This document shows positions 1 to 4,541 of a DNA stretch of 7,869 nt, in pieces; position 1 is the first letter of the stretch; every line of letters begins with the position of its first letter. Below the pieces are notes generated by a model that was given only the letters and a program-made list of their open reading frames with translations, was not told the origin of the DNA and did no database searches. The translations under genes and the position numbers were made by a program. This stretch comes from Candidatus Kaiserbacteria bacterium RIFCSPLOWO2_02_FULL_54_13. Its GTDB lineage: Bacteria > Patescibacteriota > Minisyncoccia > Phycocordibacterales > Phycocordibacteraceae. The DNA is taken from contig MFMI01000006.1 of assembly GCA_001783465.1 (NCBI GenBank), forward strand, positions 1 to 7,869, in the 5' to 3' direction.

Positions 1-153
1 GGTCGTGTCCGAGCCGTTGTCTACGAGAAGCACCTCGTTAAAGACAACTGTGTCACCCTTCTTCAAATCCGCGGGCAATTTCTCGATAGAAATCGTGTCG
101 CCCTTAGCAACGACATACTGCTTCCCGCCGGTCTTGATTACGGCCACTTCCAT
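1..153 (-). CDS. rplU: 50S ribosomal protein L21, N-terminal part (cut by the window edge)
   Basis: L21 is a large-subunit ribosomal protein that binds 23S rRNA near L20. The visible 51 codons begin MEVAVIKTGGKQYVV and continue with KGD and IEKL, the signature N-terminus of the bacterial L21 family (usual form: YAVIKTGGKQYxVxxGD). The start is the ATG at 153-151, preceded on the minus strand by a GAGGGA ribosome binding site (161-156). The rest of the gene lies to the left of the window. It is downstream of the 217-aa gene on the same strand but separated from it by an intrinsic terminator, so it probably has its own promoter. In many bacteria rplU is followed by rpmA (L27), which cannot be checked here. 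Confidence 0.95.
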   Translation of the reverse strand, partial: MEVAVIKTGGKQYVVAKGDTISIEKLPADLKKGDTVVFNEVLLVDNGSDTT

Positions 154-163
154 AGTCCCTCTA

Positions 164-176
164 ATGTAACATTATC
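164..176 (-). promoter_or_regulatory. weak candidate promoter of rplU
   Basis: Reading the minus strand, GATAAT (176-171) lies about 17 nt before the rplU start, which would give an mRNA leader of about 11 nt just long enough to hold the GAGGGA site. No -35 is recognisable; that position falls inside the terminator hairpin of the upstream gene. The call rests on position and on one hexamer only. Confidence 0.3.
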
Positions 177-182
177 CTATAT

Positions 183-210
183 AAAAAACAAGGCGGACCG
201 AAGTCCGCCT
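183..210 (-). terminator. intrinsic terminator after the 217-aa gene
   Basis: A perfect 8-bp stem, AGGCGGAC / GTCCGCCT with a TTCG tetraloop on the minus strand (210-203 and 198-191), is followed by TGTTTTTTAT. It starts 13 nt after the stop codon of the 217-aa gene. UUCG-type loop, GC-rich stem and U-tract make this a textbook rho-independent terminator; it separates that gene from rplU. Confidence 0.9.
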
Positions 211-223
211 CTAAAATTGCCCA

Positions 224-877
224 TTATTTCATCGGCACGAGATTCTCGGGTCGCCCGACCTTCCAGCCCTTCCGGTGCCGGAGTGCTACGCCGGGCTCTT
301 TGCCCTCCGCGCGGAGCTTGGCGCGATACTGCGCGCGCCGCTTGCGAGGGAGGCGGAGGAAGTCCAATGCCGCTTGTGGAAGTCCGTAGTCCCACGGAAG
401 CGATACCGCCCTTTTGTGCTCCCATGGTATATCGCACTTCCAATACCGCGCCTTGAGCCCTTTCCCGCGCACAATGTCCATTCGTGCGTAGCACTCCGGA
501 CAATTCGGCCGGTTGACGACTCGTAGCTGTGCGAGGCGCGCATATCCGAGCAGATTGTGGAGAAAATCTTTCGTGCGATGCAGAGGATGCGAGAAATACT
601 TCACCTCGTCGCCTTCTTTAATGAGGACCCATCCCGCATCCTTGTCCCTCGCTCTGCTTTCTTGAGCCAGAAAGGTCGTCCACACGAATACGGCAAGGCC
701 ATTCGCATGAAAGACGAAGCCAACTTCCCTCCCCTCGCGCGACGATGGAGCGATGAGCTCCAGCCGCTCGAAGTCTTTGTTGAATTCCGTGCGGGAGAGT
801 TTCCTGAATCCGCGCCGTTTAAGTCGCTCGCTGAAAACGGCGAATGCCTGTGCGTCCGGCAACACTTTGCTGGGCAT
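224..877 (-). CDS. hypothetical protein with a zinc-ribbon-like Cys/His cluster
   Basis: A 217-aa protein that I do not recognise. The start at 877 is firm: AAAGGAGG lies at 890-883, six bases before the ATG. Residues 1-120 look like a folded, mixed alpha/beta domain (segments GFVFHANGLAVFVWTTF and GWVLIKEGDEVKYFSHP). A short cluster Cys126-x2-Cys129, Cys148 and His154 (CPEC...YWKC...H) could bind zinc in a ribbon or knuckle. The C-terminal 50 residues are strongly basic (RLPRKRRAQYRAKLR), which suggests nucleic-acid contact; this is inference. The gene sits alone between rmuC and rplU on the same strand, with its own extended -10 and its own terminator. No membrane segment or signal peptide is visible. 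Confidence 0.8.
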   Translation of the reverse strand: MPSKVLPDAQAFAVFSERLKRRGFRKLSRTEFNKDFERLELIAPSSREGREVGFVFHANGLAVFVWTTFLAQESRARDKDAGWVLIKEGDEVKYFSHPLHRTKDFLHNLLGYARLAQLRVVNRPNCPECYARMDIVRGKGLKARYWKCDIPWEHKRAVSLPWDYGLPQAALDFLRLPRKRRAQYRAKLRAEGKEPGVALRHRKGWKVGRPENLVPMK

Positions 878-914
878 CTCTGCCTCCTTTCCAAATCAAA
901 AAGAACAAGCCGCT

Positions 915-923
915 ATTGTATCA
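915..923 (-). promoter_or_regulatory. extended -10 promoter of the 217-aa gene
   Basis: The minus strand reads TGA-TACAAT (923-915), an extended -10 with five of six consensus bases. The predicted start near 908 gives a leader of about 30 nt that includes the AAAGGAGG site. No good -35 is present, as is common for extended -10 promoters. Confidence 0.5.
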
Positions 924-944
924 AAAAGACCTAGTAGCGCTACT
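924..944 (-). terminator. weak terminator-like palindrome at the rmuC stop
   Basis: AGTAGCGCTACT (933-944) is a perfect 12-nt palindrome that contains the rmuC stop codon. On the minus strand it is followed, after AGGTC, by a T5 run. The stem is only 4 bp with a GCGC loop, so termination may be inefficient and rmuC may read into the 217-aa gene. Confidence 0.3.
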
Positions 945-1992
945 CCTCGGTCGTGGGTTTGTCTAATAACTCGGGTTCGATACCGATTTTGGACTCGGCG
1001 ATGCGGTACACATCTTTGTCTATCTTGCCGAGCTCTTTGTAGCCCGCATTGTAATGCGAAATACTTGTGCCGAGCGAGACTCCGAGCTTGCGGTAGAACT
1101 CTTGCCACGTCCCAATATGCTTCCCGAGCTCCCCTACCCTCTGCTGTATCTCTACTGCCTTCTTCTCTATCTGGAGCGCTTTGAGCCCCTGCATCACTGT
1201 TTGTAAGTAAGCCAAGAAAGAAGTCGGTGAGACAATAATGACTTTATGTTTGCTTGATGCGCGCTGAATGAGGTTCTCCTCTTCCCCGCCGCCGACTTGG
1301 TTCGTGAGCAGGTCATAGTAGATGCCCTCGGAGGGGATGAACATAAACGCGAAGTCCATCGTGTCCTCTTCGGGGCGAATGTACTTCGCCGTCTCGGTGA
1401 TGCGCATCTTGAGGTCATTCACAAATGCCTTCTCGGCAGTCGCGCGCTCGGCACTCCCCACCTGCGTACTCACGAAACGATTGTAGTTATCAAGCGAGAA
1501 TTTGGAGTCAATCGGGACGATTTTATCGTTCACGAAGACGGCGGCATCTACTATCTCGCCGTTCTTGAACGGGTACTGGATCTGGTACATACCGGGCGGG
1601 AGTACGTTCTTGAGCACGGTCTCCAAGTAATACTCGCCCAAGATGCCGCGTTGCTTTGGGTTCTTCAGCAGGTCTTGGAGCGACTGAAGTTGTTCGGCAA
1701 AGCTCTGGGTTTGCCGGCCGATTTCCTTCACCGAGGTCACTTCCTGCGTAATCTCTTTAATGAGCCGAGAGGACTCCGTGAACTGCCGGTGAGCATGCTC
1801 CTGCATCTGCTTTGACGACTCTGAAACGCGCGCGTCCAGCGTGCGCGCGAGCTCCTGCATCTGCTGTTGGAGCAATACCATGCCGCTTCCCTCCTCTACC
1901 GGGGCCTCACGGCGGCGGAATATGAAATACAGCCCGATGCCCTGTACGAAGAGTAGGCCAAGCACAATGAGAGCAATAGTGAAGAGACTCAT
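940..1992 (-). CDS. rmuC: DNA recombination protein RmuC
   Basis: RmuC-family proteins are predicted membrane-anchored nucleases that limit inversions and rearrangements at short repeats. The 350-aa product has one N-terminal membrane helix (residues about 4-25, then RRR), a Gln/Glu-rich coiled coil (about 38-108), and the RmuC domain (about 112-310). Family landmarks are visible: RGxxGExxLE near 115-124, Asp149 in EIVDAAV, and the PIDSKF block (Asp162, Lys164), consistent with the PD-(D/E)XK-type fold assigned to the family. The start MSLF at 1992 was chosen because it gives the membrane helix directly and lies 7 nt after a -10 box; an ATG at 2013 would add seven residues. No Shine-Dalgarno is seen, so translation is probably leaderless. 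It is divergent to the YqeY-family gene. Confidence 0.92.
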   Translation of the reverse strand: MSLFTIALIVLGLLFVQGIGLYFIFRRREAPVEEGSGMVLLQQQMQELARTLDARVSESSKQMQEHAHRQFTESSRLIKEITQEVTSVKEIGRQTQSFAEQLQSLQDLLKNPKQRGILGEYYLETVLKNVLPPGMYQIQYPFKNGEIVDAAVFVNDKIVPIDSKFSLDNYNRFVSTQVGSAERATAEKAFVNDLKMRITETAKYIRPEEDTMDFAFMFIPSEGIYYDLLTNQVGGGEEENLIQRASSKHKVIIVSPTSFLAYLQTVMQGLKALQIEKKAVEIQQRVGELGKHIGTWQEFYRKLGVSLGTSISHYNAGYKELGKIDKDVYRIAESKIGIEPELLDKPTTEE

Positions 1993-1995
1993 ATC

Positions 1996-2005
1996 TGATA
2001 TAATA
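1996..2005. promoter_or_regulatory. overlapping bidirectional promoter for rmuC and the YqeY-family gene
   Basis: On the plus strand a perfect extended -10, TGA-TATAAT (1996-2004), ends 9 nt before the YqeY-family ATG at 2014. On the minus strand TATTAT (2005-2000) overlaps it and ends 7 nt before the rmuC ATG at 1992. Predicted transcription starts therefore fall at or within a few bases of both start codons. The two genes are only 21 nt apart, so this is the only space for their promoters unless these lie inside the partner gene. Confidence 0.6.
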
Positions 2006-2013
2006 CCGCGCAT

Positions 2014-2469
2014 ATGGCTATCCACGAAACGCTGAAGAAATCTATTCCCGAAGCACTCCGCGCGCACGACGAGGTCCGGCTCCGGACACTCCGGTCGCTT
2101 GTGACTGCGATGACGAACGAAGTTGTGGCGAAAAAGAGAAAACCGGACGAATACCTCAACGACGATGAGGCAATCACGGTGTTGAAGCGCGCGAGCAACC
2201 AGCGCAAGGACTCCATAGGGCAATTTGAAAAGGCGTCCCGCAACGACCTTGCCGAGCCCGAGAAGCTTGAGCTCGCTATTATAGAGTCGTACCTCCCTTC
2301 AATGATGAACCGTGAAGATATTATGGCTATCGCCAAGGCAAAGATGGCCGAACTCGGCGTATCAACCAAGGCAGACGCCGGTAAATTTACCGGCGCACTG
2401 ATGAAAGAGCTTCGTGGTCGCGCAGACGGTTCCGATGTCAAGGCCGTGGTTAATGAGTTGCTGACCTAG
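2014..2469 (+). CDS. GatB/YqeY domain protein
   Basis: This 151-aa protein matches the stand-alone YqeY family, homologous to the C-terminal tRNA-binding tail of GatB, the amidotransferase subunit that makes Gln-tRNA or Asn-tRNA. Visible family features are the N-terminal KKSIPEALRAHDEVRLRTLRSL helix region, the KRASNQRKDSIGQFEKASR segment, the LAIIESYLPSMM motif near 87-98, and the C-terminal KFTGALMKELRGRADGSDV block. Length agrees with the usual 145-155 aa. The exact role of YqeY is not settled; an effect on tRNA-dependent steps is inferred from homology. There is no Shine-Dalgarno; the start directly follows an extended -10 and is likely leaderless. It is transcribed divergently from rmuC. 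Confidence 0.9.
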   Translation: MAIHETLKKSIPEALRAHDEVRLRTLRSLVTAMTNEVVAKKRKPDEYLNDDEAITVLKRASNQRKDSIGQFEKASRNDLAEPEKLELAIIESYLPSMMNREDIMAIAKAKMAELGVSTKADAGKFTGALMKELRGRADGSDVKAVVNELLT

Positions 2470-2482
2470 GCGGCGATGCCTG

Positions 2483-2521
2483 CCCCGTTAGACACGAGTC
2501 CGCGAGTCCGTCTAACTGGGG
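2483..2521 (+). repeat. inverted repeat with a tandem 8-mer in the loop
   Basis: CCCCGTTAGAC (2483-2493) pairs with GTCTAACTGGGG (2510-2521), an 11-bp stem with one bulged T. The loop holds CGAGTCCG twice in tandem (2495-2502 and 2503-2510). It lies 14 nt after the YqeY-family stop. It could serve as a transcript 3' end, but no T-run follows, so a canonical intrinsic terminator is not supported. Confidence 0.55.
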
Positions 2522-2558
2522 TGAAAGCGGTCGTGGATTCGCTACTCTCATAATTTTG

Positions 2559-2567
2559 TGCTATAGT
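2559..2567 (+). promoter_or_regulatory. extended -10 promoter of the 110-aa gene
   Basis: TGC-TATAGT is a perfect extended -10 with a five-of-six hexamer. TTCGCT (2538-2543), 18 nt upstream, is a poor -35. The predicted start near 2574 gives a leader of about 86 nt before the ATG at 2660. Confidence 0.5.
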
Positions 2568-2659
2568 ATTAATAGCTGTGTTCCTGTGCGTGTGTTCTTT
2601 ACATGTCTGTCGGCATCGGCCAAGCATCTCCACCTATAACATCGGACAAGGAGTTGGAA

Positions 2660-2992
2660 ATGAAAAAATATTTTGAGGGCATAGCGGTTTATCCTGCACG
2701 CGTTGAAACAAACAGAGCGACTGCGGTCGGCGTGTGGATACGGCAAGACATTTCGCCGCGCCAACGCGAAGAAATCATGGTGCTGAACAAGATGTGCGTA
2801 TCCGGGCACATCAGTGTTCGGTCCGGTGTGGGGGGAACTGCGGTAATGTTCATCGGGCGAATCGGTAGTCCGACGAGCGCCCGAAAACTTGCCCTCTATC
2901 TGATCAAATTGGTTGCGGAGACAACAAGGGTACGTTCGGTAGTCCGCGAACTACCAAACTACCGTGCAGTCAGCCGCGCACTCGCCGTCTGA
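2660..2992 (+). CDS. small hypothetical protein, 110 aa
   Basis: I do not recognise this protein. The start at 2660 (MKKYFEGIAVYP) is supported by AAGGAG at 2648-2653, six bases upstream; a longer in-frame reading from 2603 has no ribosome binding site and adds a low-complexity stretch. The sequence is basic and mixed alpha/beta, with a Gly-rich turn (SGVGGTAVMFIGRIG, about 56-71) followed by a helix (SARKLALYLIKLVAETT). There are no transmembrane segments, signal peptide or Cys clusters. It has its own promoter and a strong terminator, so it is a single-gene unit. Coding status is convincing because of the ribosome binding site and the closely following terminator. Confidence 0.7.
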   Translation: MKKYFEGIAVYPARVETNRATAVGVWIRQDISPRQREEIMVLNKMCVSGHISVRSGVGGTAVMFIGRIGSPTSARKLALYLIKLVAETTRVRSVVRELPNYRAVSRALAV

Positions 2993-3008
2993 ATCAAGTC
3001 TTCCTCCG

Positions 3009-3037
3009 AATCGGCGCCACGGCGCCGATTTTGCTTT
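3009..3037 (+). terminator. intrinsic terminator after the 110-aa gene
   Basis: A perfect 9-bp stem, AATCGGCGC (3009-3017) and GCGCCGATT (3022-3030), with a CACG loop, is followed by TTGCTTTAT. It begins 16 nt after the stop codon of the 110-aa gene. Confidence 0.85.
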
Positions 3038-3052
3038 ATGCAGTAGTGTCTA

Positions 3053-3080
3053 TTGACGTTCAAACTGCCTTTGTCATACT
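3053..3080 (+). promoter_or_regulatory. promoter of the 72-aa gene
   Basis: TTGACG (3053-3058) is separated by 16 nt from an extended -10, TGT-CATACT (3072-3080). This is the best two-box promoter in the window. The predicted start is near 3087, leaving a leader of about 27 nt before the ATG at 3114, or none if the ATG at 3087 is used. Confidence 0.65.
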
Positions 3081-3113
3081 TCAGCTATGTCCAATCCTAC
3101 GGAGAGAGTACCT

Positions 3114-3332
3114 ATGGACAAGAACATGCAGCCGGATTTACAGGCGGCCTTGGAAAAGGCTGCGGTGTCGCGAAAGGCATTCGTGGAGAAACATCCCAAG
3201 TTTCTCAAAGAAAATAAGCCGCCTGCATCAAAGCCGACGGAGTTGGAGAAGATGTTCGGTAAGGAAGGAGCGGCACGAATGCGAAGCGATGCTGAAAGAA
3301 ATGCTCGGCAGGACGGCGACCTCAATAAATAA
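3114..3332 (+). CDS. small hypothetical Lys/Ala/Glu-rich protein, 72 aa
   Basis: An unrecognised small, charged and probably largely helical protein. It runs MDKNMQPDLQAALEKAA, then a Lys/Pro-rich middle (KENKPPASKPTELEKMFG, about 32-49), then an Arg/Asp-rich tail. The start at 3114 is chosen because GGAGAG lies at 3101-3106; an in-frame ATG at 3087 coincides with the predicted transcription start and would add nine residues by leaderless translation. It has no membrane segment and no Cys. A dedicated promoter and terminator frame it tightly, which supports a real expressed gene. Function is unknown; composition would suit a nucleic-acid or ribosome-associated small protein, but nothing proves that. 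Confidence 0.65.
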   Translation: MDKNMQPDLQAALEKAAVSRKAFVEKHPKFLKENKPPASKPTELEKMFGKEGAARMRSDAERNARQDGDLNK

Positions 3333-3352
3333 ATCGGTCTTTGCGCACCGCG

Positions 3353-3381
3353 CGGGTAGTTACGGCTACCCGTCTTTTTAT
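3353..3381 (+). terminator. intrinsic terminator after the 72-aa gene
   Basis: A 7-bp stem, CGGGTAG (3353-3359) and CTACCCG (3366-3372), with a TTACGG loop, is followed by TCTTTTTAT. It lies 20 nt after the stop codon of the 72-aa gene. Confidence 0.88.
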
Positions 3382-3403
3382 ACTTCCCTCCCCTCTCTTT
3401 TTT

Positions 3404-3412
3404 TGTTATAAA
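3404..3412 (+). promoter_or_regulatory. extended -10 promoter of tRNA-Glu
   Basis: TGT-TATAAA lies 8 nt before the first base of the mature tRNA, so the primary transcript would carry almost no 5' leader. There is no clear -35; the region upstream is a pyrimidine tract that overlaps the end of the previous terminator. Confidence 0.55.
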
Positions 3413-3420
3413 ACAGTCAC

Positions 3421-3495
3421 GGCCTCATCGTCTAGCGGCTAGGACACATCCTTCTCAAGGATGGAACCGGGGTCCGATTCCCCGTGAGGTCACCA
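3421..3495 (+). tRNA. tRNA-Glu (anticodon CTC)
   Basis: A full cloverleaf can be drawn. The acceptor stem GGCCTCA (3421-3427) pairs with TGAGGTC (3485-3491) with one G-T pair. The anticodon stem CATCC (3447-3451) pairs with GGATG (3459-3463) around the 7-nt loop TTCTCAA, giving anticodon CTC at 3454-3456, which reads GAG (Glu). The T arm is a stem of CCGGGG-type pairs with CCCCG. The discriminator base is A, and CCA (3493-3495) is encoded. The minus-strand HTH-Panacea gene ends only 2 nt away, so the tRNA marks the border between housekeeping and accessory genes. Confidence 0.95.
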
Positions 3496-3497
3496 CA

Positions 3498-4184
3498 CTA
3501 GTAGACATGGTCGGGGTCTTCCTGAGTGATGAGCTCGTACGGAATAACCTCGTCCGGAGCACAAAGCTTGTAAGGGAGTTGTTCGTGCGTGAAGTTCATG
3601 ATCTCCTGTGTACGCTTGCCTTTCCACTTTTCCGAGATTTTCTTTATGAGCACTTTTTCTTCGGCATCAAGACAATCAAGTTTTTGTTTCATCGTACCTG
3701 CACCAAGACGAACGAGAAGAGCATCATCCTTACGATCGATTGTGATTTTTCCATCCTCTTCTAATTCTGCAAGCGCGCGGAAGTACGGGTCAGGAACAGG
3801 CCCGTACGCACGACGGAGATATTGCATACCGCTCATACTCTCCATTTTTTGGTAGTACCAGGCAAAGTCGGCAAGATACAAGAGTTTTGCAAGTTTCGTC
3901 TTAGGCACTCGCCCGTCTCGTTCGGATACCGATGCTTGGAGGAAGGCGAGGACCATCTGTTTATATTTCACATACTGCGGAATCGCGGCGCTCAATAGTT
4001 CTTCTATAGAAATCCCATATAAATCACAAACTCTCTCTGCTTCCGGTAGGCTTAATTCTCGGGTGCCTCGCTCAATTGCCATATAGGATTGACGGGACAA
4101 AATCAGTTTTTCAGCGACAATTGCCTGGGAGAACCCCCTTTGAATTCGCAAACTCTTTATAAGCGATGCGTATTTTGTGCTCAT
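3498..4184 (-). CDS. XRE-family HTH fused to a Panacea (SocA-like) domain; regulator or antitoxin
   Basis: A 228-aa protein with two domains. Residues about 7-62 form an XRE/Cro helix-turn-helix (IQRGFSQAIVAEKLILSRQSYMAIERGTREL is typical, spread over helices 2-3). Residues about 72-215 match the Panacea/SocA-like (formerly DUF4065) domain: KLAKLLYLADFAWY (97-110), YLRRAYGPVPDPYF (122-135), LEEDGKI (141-147) and FTHEQLPY (198-205). Panacea domains act as antitoxins for many unrelated toxins, and SocA is a proteolytic adaptor. No toxin gene adjoins it: one side is a convergent tRNA, the other is divergent to a restriction-modification operon. It may therefore act as controller of that operon; this is inference. 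The ATG lies 6 nt after a -10, so translation is probably leaderless. Confidence 0.85.
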   Translation of the reverse strand: MSTKYASLIKSLRIQRGFSQAIVAEKLILSRQSYMAIERGTRELSLPEAERVCDLYGISIEELLSAAIPQYVKYKQMVLAFLQASVSERDGRVPKTKLAKLLYLADFAWYYQKMESMSGMQYLRRAYGPVPDPYFRALAELEEDGKITIDRKDDALLVRLGAGTMKQKLDCLDAEEKVLIKKISEKWKGKRTQEIMNFTHEQLPYKLCAPDEVIPYELITQEDPDHVY

Positions 4185-4190
4185 ACAGAC

Positions 4191-4219
4191 ACTATATCAC
4201 AATATGTCTTAAATGTGGA
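4191..4219 (-). promoter_or_regulatory. promoter of the HTH-Panacea gene with possible operator repeats
   Basis: On the minus strand TCCACA (4219-4214, four of six -35 bases) is followed after 17 nt by TATAGT (4196-4191), preceded by TGA as an extended -10. The -10 ends 6 nt before the ATG at 4184. Half-sites GACA/TGTC recur here: 4188-4191, 4205-4208, 4218-4221 and 4240-4243, for example ATGTC-N9-GACAT at 4204-4222. Such repeats would suit autoregulation by the HTH protein, but this is not demonstrated. Confidence 0.55.
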
Positions 4220-4249
4220 CATCATGTGTATAACTTTCTGACATAGGTA

Positions 4250-4258
4250 TGCTATAAT
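4250..4258 (+). promoter_or_regulatory. extended -10 promoter pointing toward the restriction operon
   Basis: TGC-TATAAT is a perfect extended -10 consensus. The predicted start near 4265 would produce a leader of about 275 nt before the endonuclease start, containing both long-range inverted repeats and the 35-codon frame. It may drive either a leader RNA or the whole operon. No -35 is recognisable. Confidence 0.5.
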
Positions 4259-4438
4259 TCTTTCAATTCGGAGTGCCGAGGATTATCAGCTAAGTTCATA
4301 ATGTATGGCCCATTCAAAAACAACGAGCAAGGCGTGGGTTTAATCTCTACTGTGGTGACTCTATACTACCAAGCTCGAACCTATTTTACCCACAACCACG
4401 CCCGATGACCTCTCGCGCCTCGCTGACTCGGCGCTCGC

Positions 4439-4520
4439 CCCGAGCCCTGTCCGCGCATTTCTCTTTTGCCTTCCGGCGGATTCGCGGGGGGGGTGAATGC
4501 ATGGAGCGGCAGGGCTCGGG
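4439..4520 (+). repeat. long interrupted inverted repeat upstream of the endonuclease gene
   Basis: CCCGAGCCCTG (4439-4449) is perfectly complementary to CAGGGCTCGGG (4510-4520). The pairing continues inward with CCGC (4451-4454) / GCGG (4506-4509) and, after a 5-nt bulge, GCATT (4455-4459) / AATGC (4496-4500), about 20 bp in all. The top of the stem carries a run of eight G. It ends 9 nt before the TATACT box of the endonuclease gene. Confidence 0.7.
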
Positions 4521-4529
4521 TGTTTAGGG

Positions 4530-4535
4530 TATACT
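4530..4535 (+). promoter_or_regulatory. -10 box for a leaderless endonuclease mRNA
   Basis: TATACT ends 6 nt before the ATG at 4542, so the first transcribed base would be close to or at the start codon. No extended TG and no clear -35 are present, so it is weaker than the other promoters listed. Confidence 0.4.
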
Positions 4536-4541
4536 TTGAAC

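Larger units (their letters stand above)
4185..4541. other. 357-nt divergent intergenic region between HTH-Panacea and the restriction operon
   Basis: No convincing gene lies here. It contains the minus-strand promoter at its left end, a plus-strand extended -10 (4250-4258), a 35-codon ATG frame at 4301-4408 without a ribosome binding site, and a 7-bp inverted repeat GGCGTGG (4331-4337) / CCACGCC (4396-4402). A small hairpin follows, GCGCC (4415-4419) / GGCGC (4430-4434). Then come a large inverted repeat at 4439-4520 with a G8 run (4486-4493), and a -10 box at 4530-4535. The left part is AT-rich and the right part (4400-4520) strongly GC-rich. Confidence 0.7.

Noticed and set aside
1297..1815. 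172-codon plus-strand open frame
   Set aside because: It lies wholly antisense to rmuC, whose family assignment is clear; it is a shadow frame.
1993..2223. N-terminal extension of rmuC by 77 codons
   Set aside because: The extension is antisense to the YqeY-family gene and would place the membrane helix deep inside the protein; the start at 1992 gives the normal RmuC layout.
3498..4184. Complete toxin-antitoxin pair at the Panacea gene
   Set aside because: No toxin-sized gene adjoins on the same strand: the 3' side is a convergent tRNA and the 5' side is divergent. The protein itself is kept as a regulator or antitoxin.
4497..4541. Earlier ATG for the endonuclease gene
   Set aside because: The added 15 residues are encoded by the right arm of the inverted repeat and the promoter box; the start at 4542 fits the -10 position.
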